A stretch of DNA of 29,115 nucleotides from Pleurotus ostreatus/Saccharomyces cerevisiae fusant (taxonomy: Eukaryota > Opisthokonta): the NCBI GenBank assembly GCA_024196135.1, contig JAMQCK010000310.1, positions 1 through 29,115 on the forward strand, in the 5' to 3' direction. The notes below the pieces were generated by a model. That model ran no database searches. It was not told where the DNA came from and saw only the letters and a list, made by a program, of their open reading frames with translations. Shown one piece after another: positions 1 to 10,432 of the stretch. Every line of letters starts with the position of its first letter. Positions within the stretch are counted from its first letter, which is position 1. A program made the position numbers and the translations under genes.

Positions 1-346
1 CGTGGCGCTCGCAGCGTCGGGACGTCGCTGCCTAGAGAGGGGGTGATGTAAGGGGACTTGTGGATTGTTCCTATTTGCTCGTGTTTGGATGTGGACTGAT
101 GGTATTTGTACTTATTGATTTCTTTTTCTTTTTCTCCATCACATGACCGTGGCCGCAGTAGTTATGGGCGTCACACGCAGAGGCACACCTTAGACTTGTT
201 TTCTTTGGTTGTCCCCTCTGCAGGTGCGCCCCTTCTCAATTGTATTATATAGGATATTTATCTTTGGTTGTCCCCTCTGCAGTTGTGTGCGCCTCTGGGA
301 GCGCCACGCCTTAGGGTTGCCCTTACACTCTGCCTAATTTGTGCAG
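1..346. other. Left-edge non-coding stretch with short repeats
   Basis: No convincing coding region is visible here. The first 10 bases (CGTGGCGCTC) recur as an exact inverted copy at 299-308. A 6-bp stem (GCAGCG/CGCTGC) lies at 11-31. A 22-bp direct repeat occurs at 202-223 and 261-282. CACACCTTAG and CACGCCTTAG recur around 183 and 304. The stretch ends in a splice-acceptor-like sequence (branch-like CTAAT then GTGCAG at 341-346), just before the exon-like block at 347. It could be an intron or upstream region of that block, or the edge of a small repetitive element cut by the window. Nothing decides between these. Confidence 0.35.
202..282. repeat. 22-bp direct repeat pair
   Basis: The 22-mer that starts TCTTTGGTTG and ends CCCTCTGCAG occurs exactly at 202-223 and again at 261-282. 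Both copies end in a pyrimidine tract plus CAG, so each resembles an intron 3' splice site. This could be a small tandem duplication of an intron end, or part of a repetitive element. Confidence 0.7.
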
Positions 347-596
347 ACGTCTGATTGTTCTGGAAGCGGGTCCAGTTCTGCCCCATGGCCAGCGTAACTA
401 CTTGGGAGGATCAAGTGCTGTTCGGACGGCCTTCCCCCCCATTATGCGCATCGTATCCGCCTTTCCCTGCAAGGAACTCTTCGCCAACATCCCAGATGAG
501 GTCGCTCTACAATTCTTGCTCACTAATGGGAATTCGCTTGCCGACGTACAAGGGCTGTTCGAAGGAAGGCCCGCTTGGTACCTACACCTCGAGTGA
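347..596 (+). other. Exon-like block downstream of F-box gene 1, copy A
   Basis: An open frame begins directly after an acceptor-like TTTGTGCAG and stops at 594-596. Its first codons read RLIVLEAGPVLPHGQRN. Copy B at 2743 reads ELAILDEGPVFPNGRND in the same frame and also follows an acceptor-like site. Over the first 14 codons there is no indel, and many changes are third-position or conservative (V/I, E/D, L/F, H/N). This suggests a once-coding exon rather than untranslated sequence. No upstream coding exon or known domain was identified. Each copy sits about 300 bp past the stop of a minus-strand F-box gene, so it appears to have duplicated with that gene. Function unknown; it may be a decayed gene fragment. 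Confidence 0.35.
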
Positions 597-671
597 ATCT
601 AGCTTCGTTGAATCAGGATGTACAGTATATTTCATGGTAGTGTAGCCTACGGTTCCATTTGATTTGCTTAT

Positions 672-2321
672 TTAATCACGAGTATTCTCAAGCCCAGCGT
701 ACAGGTGCTCGGCCTCATTAGCGTCAGTTGTGTAAAGAACTTGCACAGGAACGAACGGACGTAGGTCGAACACATCCTCCCATCCTTGGTCTGCTCCGCC
801 AGGGGTGGAGCACTGATAGCGCAGTACCTTGAGATCGCGTAGAGACGAGCTGCGGACAAGTGCAAGAATATGATCCGCCTGGTTCAACACTGGCCAAAAT
901 ATTGTGAGCATGCGGAGGTGTGCGCAGGACCTCTGCAACATGCCCTCTATGTCGCGGCCACGGATGTGCTGGCGCGATAGCTCCAAGCGGTCAAGGGAAG
1001 GGAGTGTGAGTTTAGAGAAAAGTGGTGTCCAATTATATGGCCCGCACAGCATCAGGGTTCGCAGGTGGGGGAGGCGGATCGGGGCAGTAAGCGTGAGAGG
1101 TATACTCCTCCTCAGTGCGTGCGGTTCGATCTCGACTAGAAGATTCTCGAGACTGATGCACGTGTTGAGTACGCAAGCCAGCATCGCAGGCTCAGCAGAA
1201 TGCATGCCGATGCTGGTCAGACGCTCGAGGGGTGCAACGGCGAGCCCTGATCGAATGTGCTCGGTGTCGACCCAGTCTACTGAGCTGGGCATCGGAGATG
1301 TAAGCCAAGACCTCCATAGCTGCGTATCCAAGGAAGACTCCTGCGCTTCCAAGCGAAAGAACTCTATACGGGCCCTGGAGAGGATGCTGAATGCTCCTGA
1401 CGGCAAAGCAATGAGCGGTTTTAGTGCATCGCATCTGTCGCATAGCTTGATGGATATCTCCTTCCATCGTTGGGCGTTGGCAGCCACGAGGTCCATAAAG
1501 CGCGGATCCGGGTCTTCGCCCTTCATATAAGATCTGGGATTCACGCTCTCGCTAATCCAGAGAGTGAGCGGGAGGCCAGCAGAATGCGCGAGACATCGCT
1601 TCAGGATATTCGTCGCGTAGCGAGCCGGGTACTCAACGTCGACAAGGGTCCAGAGAGCAGGACACCCGTGCGTGACGTGATACCATCGCAAGCAAACAAC
1701 TCCGAGGAGCACCGCGTTCCTGCTGTAGGACTTCAGGTTGAGAGAATTTATATGGGAGTCGTGCATCGTGGGATCGCGCGGGAAGGCGGAAGCAGGACTC
1801 GGGTTGCCGCAGACCAAGAAGATCGCGCAGAGTAGTTCGTTGGGTAGCCGGTTGATGGGAAGTTGTGAGTTATGAGCCTGTCGCCGAGTCATCGAGTTCG
1901 CTAAACAGACCTGTGAGTACACGGCGTACACCTCGCAAAACGGCAAACGCACAGTCGGAATGGATGAGCGCTTTCGCGGACTTCGAGCCCGCCTTTCGAG
2001 TTGGATGCTCGGGATGAGTGAGTACTCGTTCTGTGGTAAATTAGTGAGCATTCTGGATCGAACGTGGGTGTAAGGACGTACTCAACGCCTCGCGACGTCG
2101 TGCTTCTAGGGCTACTTCGAGATCGCCCGTGGCGCTTGAGGTACATCCTTTGCGTCCATCAATACTCGTCGATCTCTTAGAAGCGTAAAACGACCTTACC
2201 GACGTCTGCTGGCGCGTCCCGTCCGTCTGGAGAGATGTCATGAGGGGATGGTGTGAGACCTTCCAATCGTTCGGTAAGCCTCGCCAGGATTTGAAGCGGA
2301 AGACTTACTTGCGTGGCTCAT
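672..2321 (-). CDS. F-box protein, paralogue 1 (5 exons)
   Basis: Predicted F-box protein of 481 aa. F-box proteins are known as the substrate-choosing subunits of SCF (Skp1-Cullin-F-box) ubiquitin ligases; the substrate here cannot be read. Exons on the minus strand: 2309-2321, 2200-2259, 2082-2147, 1953-2030, 672-1900. Introns are 49, 52, 51 and 52 nt and all phase 1; the coding total is 1446 nt. The F-box lies near residues 86-105 (LPINRLPNELLCAIFLVC). It is followed by the CLRWYHVTHG and PALWTLVDVEYP segments typical of fungal F-box families, then LRR-like leucine-rich repeats to the C-terminus. The last exon is read directly. The four small 5' exons are inferred, but paralogue 2 has matching exons (60-nt exon 2 in both; shared R-V/M-LT-x-P-x-x-P-T/S-RK segment). 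The start is the 13-nt exon encoding MSHA. The acceptor of intron 1 is the weakest call. Confidence 0.78.
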
Positions 2322-2742
2322 GCCGCCTACGGCATCCTGCCTCATAATATTCGATATCATTCTCTCCCCCTGGTCAATACTAAGAATCGTCAGGAGGGAT
2401 TTGTTCAAGGCTCGCGGACGTGTTTAACGCACTTGTGCTCGCGTTGCAGTGCGTAGTTGCTCGTCTTGAGCGGGCAGCAGAGAAGGTGGGAAGAGGTGAT
2501 AGGGAGGAATTCCTCCGGCGCAACGGAGCATTGGCTTATACGACGCGGCGGTGGGAATTCTATTCATCGCGTACATGGTAATTGTGGACAAGGAAGGAAG
2601 GAGTCGAGAACGGGCCAAAACGTGTTCATGGCACGTGGCATGCATGTGACATATGTTCGACTTTTTAAGGAAGTAAATCACGGCTTGCCATCAGTCCAAA
2701 CACAATTAGAAGAAGCTTGAGGAGACCAATATCCTGCTTTAG
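2322..2742. other. Intergenic stretch between F-box gene 1 and block B
   Basis: This is the 5' side of F-box gene 1 (minus strand) and the left side of exon-like block B. Open frames here start at non-ATG codons and have no paralogue or recognisable motif. The stretch ends in a pyrimidine-rich acceptor-like sequence (CCTGCTTTAG, 2733-2742). I see no TATA box or other promoter element I would defend. Confidence 0.4.
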
Positions 2743-3000
2743 CGAGCTGGCTATCTTAGATGAAGGGCCCGTATTCCCAAATGGCCGGAACGACTTCGTA
2801 AAGTCGGATCACCAGATCCATGCCCTCTACCCAGCTACCACGCGCAGTAGCTCGGCTCACTCGTGTGAGAGACTGCTGCAATCGGCTTCAATGTCTTTTT
2901 CTCGATCTTTGATCCACTTTGGCAGAGTCACATTCGCTTTGCGAGGTCCACAAAATCTTCGAGCGGAGTTTGACTTGAAGTGGCAACTACGTCTTATTGA
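2743..3000 (+). other. Exon-like block downstream of F-box gene 2, copy B
   Basis: Related to the block at 347-596: it starts after an acceptor-like TGCTTTAG and reads ELAILDEGPVFPNGRND. Weaker similarity continues for about 70 codons (AHSCERLLQ here, AFPCKELFA in copy A). The frame stays open to 3289, but from 3049 on it lies antisense to F-box gene 2, so the right edge given here is approximate. No domain was recognised. It lies about 300 bp from the F-box gene 2 stop, matching the spacing in copy A. Confidence 0.33.
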
Positions 3001-3048
3001 AGGCGCGTGTGGTAGTACGATTAGGTATGTCTATATACGACTTTTTAT

Positions 3049-4761
3049 TCAAGTATTCCTAGTCGATAGTGTACCTTCGCATAATTTTCTGTACGATCTT
3101 TCAGCCTCACAAGCATTCTTCGTCAATAGAACATGTGACGGGACATGCGGCTGGACGTCAAATGCGTCCTCCCACCCTTCTCTAGAGCTGCCTCTGTACC
3201 GGTTCCTGTATCGCAGCACCCGAAGGCTCTGCAGCGTCTGGCTTCGTAGAAGGGAAATCATTCCATCTGCAACGCCCAAGGCGGGATGATGAACGGTGAT
3301 CATCCTGATGCGCGCAGACGAACGCGCAAGCATGCCCTCTATAGCACGATGTGGGATAGTTATGCGATTCATGTCAAGGCGATCAAGGGCAGGGGCCGTA
3401 AGGGAACTGAAGAGGGGATCCCAGTCTATTGGTCCGCATAGAATGAGGATCCGCAGCCGCGGCAGATGATAGGTGGATGGAAGAGAGAGGCGCTGGTTTT
3501 CCTCTCTGTCGAATCTTGACCGCTCGATCCTGATGTAGAGGAGCTCGAGATCGGTGCAGGCGGCAAGGAGTGTGGACACAATAGCCGGCTCAGCAAAATG
3601 TAGACCAAGGCTAGTGAGCTGGCGCAAGGGGGCGACGTCCAGCCCTGCTCGAATGTATTCCATTGAAACAAGGTCCACACAGTCAAGTCGAGGGGATGAA
3701 AAGAACTGCCTCCATAGAAGAGTGTCTAAGTCATCCTCTAGCGCTCCTAGGTCGGCGAAGTTGAGGCGAGCTCTGCGCAGCGAGGTGAATGCGCCGAGAG
3801 GCAGCGCGACCAGAGGATCCAGGACATCGAGTTCGTCATATAACTCGATCGATATTTCCCTCCACCGGTGAGCATTCTCGGCGACAAGAGACGTGAAGCG
3901 TGGGTGTATGCTGTACTGGCGAGCCGTAGATCTCATGCGATCACTTATCCATAGAGTGAGAGGGAGACCGGCGGAGTATCTAAGGCAGAGTTTCAATACA
4001 CTCAACGCCTCTTTCCCCGGGTACGCGACGTCCACGTGGGTCCACAGCATCGGCAAGCCACGCGTTATAGAGTACCACCGCAAACAGACGCGTCCGAGAA
4101 GTACCGCAGCTCTGCTGTACGGTACGACCTGGTGAGGGTCCATAGGGAGCTGGTGCATAGTGCCATCGCGAGGGAAGGCAGATGCGGGACTAGGGTCGCC
4201 ACAGACGAGGAAAATCGCGCCGAGTATCTCATTGGGAAGGCGGTCGATGGGCTGTTGGGAGTTATGAATGGCCGCCGGACCCGTCGAGGTCGCTAAAAAG
4301 TACTGTGAGCAGCGGTGTATGTCTCACTGATAGAAGAGCATACAGGAGTCAAGGCGCGCATTGCCAGGCCCGTAGATTGCTAGATTCTTTCGAGACGGGT
4401 AGTCGGGCTGGGTCAGCATCCGTTCTGGCACAAGACAGTCAGTCAGTGCCTTGGGGTCGATCCCTGCGTAGCAACCTACTTAACGCCGCTCGCCGCTGCT
4501 CTTCGAGGATCAATTCGTCCTCCAAGGTCGCGGGGCCTTCAAAGATAACACAGGTCAGCACTCGTCGGCCGTGAGACGTTGCGCCAGCCTTACTCGAGTC
4601 CGACACATGGGCGTTTGCGGCACGGGATGCATCGCAATGAGAGAGCGTACGACCTGCGACGCATGCATCAGCAAGCCGTTCAGTAACTCGGCGCGATCAG
4701 CATATTGACCAGCGCCGCTTCTCCCGAGTTCATTTTGATTATTGTTGCTGTTGTGAGCCAT
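3049..4761 (-). CDS. F-box protein, paralogue 2 (5 exons)
   Basis: Predicted F-box protein of 497 aa, tandem paralogue of the gene at 672-2321. Exons: 4710-4761, 4594-4653, 4480-4536, 4344-4424, 3049-4292. Introns are 56, 57, 55 and 51 nt, all phase 1; the coding total is 1494 nt. The F-box is near residues 98-117 (PIDRLPNEILGAIFLVC). It is followed by LLGRVCLRWYSITRGLPMLW, then an LRR-like C-terminal half. Exon 2 is 60 nt, as in paralogue 1, and exon 4 carries the matching R-M-LT-Q-P-D-Y-P-SRK segment. The first donor (GTCAAT) is weak. I chose this model because it reproduces the intron positions and phases of paralogue 1. An alternative with four exons (4594-4761, 4480-4519 and the last two) also stays in frame. 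A GTAAGT donor near 4844-4849 and an acceptor at 4771-4772 could form an intron in the 5' leader. Confidence 0.78.
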
Positions 4762-5181
4762 ATGGCGACACTATCGTTGAGAAACGTAAGTGGTTAAAGC
4801 GATGGTGTCGGCATTATCCAGACACGAAGGAGAGGAATGCAATACTTACAGTCGCAAGAGCGAGTCTGGTGTTATAGTCGAAGAGGGCAACAACGACGGG
4901 CAGGGTCGCAGAGTCTTGGCTCCGACACAAATGCGCGCGGGCTTTTGAGTTGGCGAGGCGAGCAGGTCATTCATTCCGCATCCGGGAATTCTCGACGTGG
5001 AGGGAAAGAAAGGAACACCGAATGGCCCACGCTTCAATTGGAACATGAAACGGTTGCACACGCGAAGTTTGATAGTCCGGCGTAGGATGAATGAGATTTG
5101 TGTCAAAACGGAGGTCTACCAAGGTCCTCGCCAGCGACCGGCGAAAGTTGGGGAGCGGTATCGCTCATCCCCTGCGAGGGC
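4762..5181. other. Intergenic stretch, F-box gene 2 to tRNA
   Basis: This stretch holds the 5' leader and presumed promoter of F-box gene 2 (minus strand), with a possible 79-nt leader intron at 4771-4849. The open frames have no motif and no paralogue. Nothing else is recognisable. Confidence 0.4.
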
Positions 5182-5186
5182 AAAAA
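5182..5186 (-). terminator. RNA polymerase III terminator of tRNA-Gly
   Basis: A run of five A on the plus strand (TTTTT on the tRNA strand) starts 4 bases past the tRNA 3' end. This is the usual Pol III termination signal. Confidence 0.75.
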
Positions 5187-5190
5187 CTTA

Positions 5191-5288
5191 TGCATCAGCC
5201 GGGAGTCGAACCCGAGGCTAGAGCATTTAGCCCCATTTGGGGGTCCAAGCGATGGGAAGCTCCAATGTTACCGTTACACCACTGATGC
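5191..5288 (-). tRNA. tRNA-Gly (anticodon CCC) with an intron of about 27 nt
   Basis: Read on the minus strand, the acceptor stem is GCATCAG paired with CTGATGC, followed by discriminator A. The D-arm is TGGTGTAACGGTAACATTGG. The anticodon stem GGAGC pairs with GCTCT, with one G-U pair. The anticodon loop is TTCCCA plus one base, giving anticodon CCC (glycine). The T-arm CTCGGGTTCGACTCCCGG includes the B box GGTTCGACTC. About 27 nt are inserted right after the base 3' of the anticodon, the standard position for nuclear tRNA introns, leaving a mature length near 71 nt as usual for tRNA-Gly. The exact intron ends depend on one loop base. CCA is not encoded. The gene lies alone between F-box gene 2 and the dynactin gene. 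Confidence 0.93.
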
Positions 5289-5653
5289 TTGTTCACTGTC
5301 GTCTGTGTCACCGCCATGTCGCCGTCAGACCCAGATTGACCCTCCAAACGCACAATGTAAACGATACACAATCTCAGCTCTGGGCACGCTGAGTGGCAAG
5401 TCGTATTCATCACAGTCGTATCTGGGAAGAGGCATCCCTAAAGTAGCGGCGTTATATCCCATGCATAATGATGATACATAAATACCGTGATCGCACGACG
5501 AGAAACGAGTGACAGTCTGGTATTAGAAGTGGTATATGTAGAGAGCAGATGCTGAGGATACGCATGAGCAACGACGAGGAGAGATACGGCGAACATTGCA
5601 CGTACGCGTATGGGTGATATCGAGAACGAAGCAAATGGAAAGCATATCATAGA
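5289..5653. other. Intergenic stretch, tRNA to dynactin 3' end
   Basis: It contains the tRNA 5' flank and the presumed 3' UTR of the dynactin gene (minus strand, stop at 5654-5656). No coding region is supported. I see no clear polyadenylation hexamer; fungal signals are degenerate. Confidence 0.4.
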
Positions 5654-8600
5654 CTACAGCCCGCTCGCGCGCTCCAAGAGGCCGCGCACACGCCTGCTGA
5701 GCGCCTCCGCCTCGCGCTTGCGTTCCATGACGTGGTACGCAGGCGTCTCCTTCCTCGGTAGCCAGACGCGCCCAGTCTTCGCCTCGGCGCGACGCGCGTT
5801 GAGCTTCGACAAATCGACGACGCGTGGCGAGGACGAGAACTTGATCACGTCGCGGTACAGCAGCTTCGTCTCTGCGGCAAGGGACTGCATAGTCGGCGGC
5901 GTACGCGGGTAGTCGTCGTCCGAATCTTCGTCCGACGAGGTCGAGGAATCCAAAGGAGGAGTCGACATGCGGCTGACGGAGTCGAGCTGAGGAAGAGCCT
6001 CGATCTCGCGGAGTAGGTCTTGGCCCTTGAGGAACGAGTTCTCGGTGCGCAGGAAGCGGACGGTGCCGCGAAGGGCGTCGACCTGCTCCAAAAGATAGGA
6101 CGTCTCGAGACTGCCTTCGACGGGCACGCTCTCCATTTCCGGTTGCTGAGGACCTGACGCTACAAGAACATTAGCTCAACCCTACACTGAGACCCAAAAC
6201 AGAACCCACCTTGCCGCTCCCCAGCCGCCGTCTGCGCCTTCAACTTTGCATTCTCCTGCTCCAGCGCGTCCAGATCCGTCTGCAGCTGCTCCATCGCCTC
6301 ATCATACGCCTGCTTCTCCTTCCGCGCCTTCGCCAGCTCCGCCTCCAGGTCGACGACCATGTCCGCCTGGCGCTTCGCGGCCTCCATGCGGCGCTCCATA
6401 AGCTCGATCTTGACCGCGGCCTCCTGGATGTGCTGGTCCTTCGCCTTGATGTTGCGCACGAGGCCCTGCATCTCGTCCGAGACCTGCGCGAGCTTGCGAT
6501 CCGCCTCGACATTGACGGCCAGGCTGGCCTTGATCTGCTCGACGCGGGTGATCCAGGGAGCAATGCCGGTGACTGAAGGGTTCGTTAGACAAAGAAACAA
6601 CACCGAGATACTATGCGCATACCCTTGGTAACAACGCTAGGCTCAGAGATCTCCGTGAGCAGGTTGGACGACTCTTGAACAAGCTGCGTAATGGGCTCGG
6701 CGAGCGCATCCCAAACAGACACGCCCGGCTTCAGGCCCTTCGCGGCGGTCGACGTGGCAGACTGCTTGACAAAGCCGATGATCGTCGTCAACTGGAAGGG
6801 CGACTTGCCGGCCTGGGCATCCTTCAGATGGGGCATGATTTGCTGCGCCAACTGTGAAGGGGTTAGCGTCTGTTTGAAGGGTGTGTAAGGACAGGATACG
6901 CACTGCAAAGCCGAAGTTGACGAGTTCGGGAACGGAGTTACTGAGGACCTTCAGGCGGGGCTCGAATGCCGACTTGACTGCGTTAGAGTCCTGCGTCAGG
7001 TCCTCGAAGCGCTTGACCAATTTCCTAGGTGACGGTCAGCATAATTTCTAAAACCACGGGAATTGTGTCTACCTTGCAGTGTTCTTCGCAGGCTTAATCT
7101 GGTCAAGCAGCTTCTGCATCGGCGTAAACAGTTCCGCGTCGATGTCGTAGCCGCCCATGTCGAAGGTGATTTCTGTAGGAGGCGTGAGCGACATCCTTGC
7201 AGTCCTACATGCAAGCGTACCATCATCCTTCAAAACTGCATTCACAGTCGTCTTGATCAGACCCATGGATCCAAGGAACATATCCAAATCGTGGTCAAAC
7301 AAGGACACATAGCCGAGTTGCCGCTCGCCCAAATCGTGCGGGAAGCCCTCAAAGTACGTCTCCGCAAGGTGGTCGAACTGCGCCTGCATCCTGAAAGGGG
7401 ACACGTCAGGTTTTCTGGAACTCGAACCCACAAACTATACGCACTTCAGGATATCGCTCACACACTCCCGCACCCTGAACTCATCGCGGCGGAGCAGGTC
7501 AACATGCATGTCCAAACGCTTCTCCATGGGCGCGATATCCGGGAATATCCTACCGATATTGAGGAAGGTCTCGACGTCACAGCAGCGCATGATGGCCGCG
7601 AAGCGCCGGCAGAGGATGGATAGGGCGGAAAGGCGGCCGCGCATCTATGACATGGACGTGCTTAGCGCAATACACCGGACGATGAGGGGAGGAACGCACC
7701 TCGCAAACGCCGACGAGCACATCCGAAACGGTACCGTGAAGGGAATCGGGCAGACCGTGCGCTTGTGCGGTAACGGAGCTGACCAGGTCGGCCTTGTACG
7801 ACAGGCGGAGGAAGAACAAGTAGCAGCTGATCGACAAGCTGTCCTGCTCGACGTAGAGCTGCGGTAGGAAGGGCTGCACGGAATGTCAGTATGCAATCAC
7901 GATGAGTACCGCTGGTATGCAGCTACGAAATAGCTTACCTGCACAATCTCCAACAACTCCTTCGACTCCCTCGCCTCCAACCTCTTGATCTCCAGCTCGA
8001 TGTGCTTGGCCTGGTTCTTAGACGCAGAGGATTGCAACTTCATGTTGAGCGACATAACTGCAGCGGTCTGGGAGGCAGCGTTCGCTGACTCGTCCTGCGC
8101 GGTTTGGGTCTGGGTGCGGAGGGTGTCGAGTTCGCTGGATGGAAGTGGTCAGGAGTGCTATGGCGGTGAATAGAGGGGAACACACGATTGCAAGTTGAGC
8201 ACAAGCTCCCTGAACTGGGAGATGGTGCCCTCAAGATCTTGGCAGGCCTCTTCGTAGCGTTCGACCTCGCGCTTGAGCTCTTGGATTTCCATGTCGCGTT
8301 TCTCTGTCGGACAATCAGCATAACGGGCCCGCCTTCTCACGACAACAATACTGACCAAGGTCCTCGTTGAGCGCCTTCTCAGTCTCAACATGGTTCTCCT
8401 CCAACTCGTCGTTCAGCTCCTTCAGAGCTTCGAGATCTTCGATAGTAATGCGCATGTCTTCGATTTTCTGCATCGCTTATCAGCCCTCCATCCCTCGTAC
8501 AAGGTCAGCACGCATATACCCACCTCGCCCAGCTCCAAGTTCCTCTCCGTCAACTTGACGAGCATCTCCTCCGCCCCGAGCGCGTCGTCGAGCTGCATCT

Positions 8601-10206
8601 TCAGGTCCTCTACTTGGATCTCGGCGTTCGTCAGCTGGATGAGAGTCGTTTCGTAAGATGCTGCGAGGAATCAGGTCAGTACGTGACTTGGATGTATGCT
8701 AGTTGAGCAGCGTACTTTGAAGTTCATCGAACCCGGCGAGGTCTTTCTCGAGTTCGGCGAGTCGCTTTCGCTGCTCTTGGTCGGTTTCTTGTGTCATGTC
8801 GCGTAGTCTGTATGATGTCAGCGTTGCGGTTGAGAGGTTGTTGGGAGCACAAACCTGATGAGCGCCTCCTTCAATCGCTCGTTCTGCTTCTCCAGTTGGA
8901 TGAATGCAAGGGTATCTTTGCCAGCCTCGGTATCGATGGCGTCGCCATTCTCTGCAACACCATCAGCCATAAACTCCCTTACTAGAGCAGAGCGTACGCA
9001 CCTTCTCTCCTCACCGTCAACTCCACCTCCACCGCCGCCAGCCTCTCCCGCACCTCCTCCAGTTCCGCCTCGGCCAGCTCCGCGCGCTCCTCCGCCATCT
9101 CCTTATCCAGCATCGCCATCTCCAGCTGCTCCTGATTATCCACATTCCGGCCCTCGTTCAACTGGCTCAGCTGCTGCGCGTCTGCGAGTTCGCGCCGCGT
9201 CTCTATGAGCTCGGTCTGGAGCTGGTTGAGCTTGGCCTGGAGTTTGGGGCGAAGGGCGACGAAGGACTCGGCTTCGGCGAGGCGGGTTTCGAGCTCGCGG
9301 ATGTGACGGGAGTCGTCGCCGCGCTTGGCTTCGAGGACGCGAAGTTTGGCGCGGAGCTCTTGCAGCTCGGTGTCGTCGGGTGGGGGTTGTGGGGGCTGCA
9401 GAGGTGTGAGTACTTTGCAAGTAACAATGGAAGGACACGCACTGTAGCATTGTTGATTGGCGAACTTGAGCGTGAGCCGGGTCTGATGGTTGGTATTGGT
9501 GGTGACGGTGTTCGCGGTGGTGTCGTGGCAAGGAGGGGCGTTTGAGTTATCAAGGGAGAAGAGGTCTGATGTCGGGACAGCACAGGCGAAGCAGGAGGTC
9601 GTCTTGAGCCGGATGGTTCGCGCGACAGACTTGGCTCGTGCCCAGGTGGTGAGTGCTTCAAGGACAGAGACTTGCGCGGCTGCAGGGATATGGACGCGCG
9701 CTTCGCGGGCGATCCGGGGCCGAGTCTCGAAGTCTTCACTGGCGATGCTGGTTTCGGCGATACCTTGGCGGGGCTGCTGGATCGCGGGGAGTTGCTTGTA
9801 GATGCGGTGGACCGGTGCATCGAGTTCGATCGTAGTAAGCTCGACGAGCTCGGCGTTCGCTGATGTCCAAGTCCTGGTCTTGACACTGGTACCCTGCCCT
9901 GCGCGATGTTAGCAAGCCTACGCGTCCAGTCATCGGTACACGCACTGGGGTCCCATTCTCCCTCGGCTCCTTGGTCTCCATCCCGAGTACCGCCTTCACC
10001 TGGCTAGGGCGCACGAACACGCCATAGCCCATCGGGCAGGTGAAGTACTGGACTCCTTGCACGGAGCCATCGTTCTTGCCCTTGGGATCGTAGAGATGCA
10101 CACCGACCCATTTACCGGGAGAGAAAGAGGTAGCGCCAGTGAAGCGTACGACGCCGCGGCCGACGGGGATCTCGACTATGCTTCCGACTACTGGCTCTTG
10201 GCTCAT
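5654..10206 (-). CDS. DCTN1: Dynactin subunit p150Glued (CAP-Gly protein), 17 exons
   Basis: Large dynactin subunit, which links cytoplasmic dynein to microtubules for retrograde transport and nuclear migration. Exons on the minus strand: 9946-10206, 9443-9898, 9002-9395, 8855-8951, 8716-8807, 8524-8660, 8356-8467, 8186-8303, 7939-8134, 7700-7873, 7445-7644, 7221-7390, 7073-7172, 6904-7024, 6623-6851, 6210-6572, 5654-6159. They total 3726 nt, 1241 aa, close to the animal protein. An N-terminal CAP-Gly domain spans about residues 8-71, with the tubulin/EB-binding GKNDG at 43-47. A Ser/Pro/Lys-rich linker runs to about 239. A long coiled coil follows (about 240-621), containing KQNERLKEALIRLRDMT, a hallmark of this family. 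The dynactin p150 domain covers about 622-952, a second coiled coil about 960-1073, and an acidic, basic-ended tail the rest. All key CAP-Gly residues are present. Introns are 47-65 nt. Confidence 0.96.
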
Positions 10207-10432
10207 CGTGCTATAGCCTCATGGACGCAGGAGACAAAGAACGGGCCTCGTGTGTCTTCGTACGCGTTCGGCGCGTATGTGGTAGGAAGTAAACAATGAG
10301 CGCGACCAAACAGGGCCTCGCCATCAATCCGAACAAATACTTCGGGGCGGACATCATGGCGGGGTCCACAACACGCGTTGAAGAGGAACGTAGAAATACA
10401 GAACTCTAGATACAATGATATACGGTACACGG
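10207..10432. other. Dynactin promoter / WDR59 3' end spacer
   Basis: 226 bp separate the WDR59 stop (10433-10435) from the dynactin start (10206), both on the minus strand. It must hold the dynactin promoter and the WDR59 3' UTR. No TATA box is evident. Confidence 0.4.

Noticed and set aside
904..1530. 208-codon plus-strand open frame
   Set aside because: It is antisense to the F-box gene 1 coding exon, starts and stops at no meaningful boundary, and has no domain. It is a shadow of GC-rich coding sequence.
2457..2720. 87-codon plus-strand open frame between F-box gene 1 and block B
   Set aside because: It begins at a non-ATG codon, has no counterpart upstream of block A, and has no motif.
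4520..4593. Alternative intron in F-box gene 2 giving a four-exon model
   Set aside because: It keeps the frame, but it breaks the match in exon lengths and phases with F-box gene 1 and uses a poorer acceptor than TTTGAAG with its CTGAC branch site.
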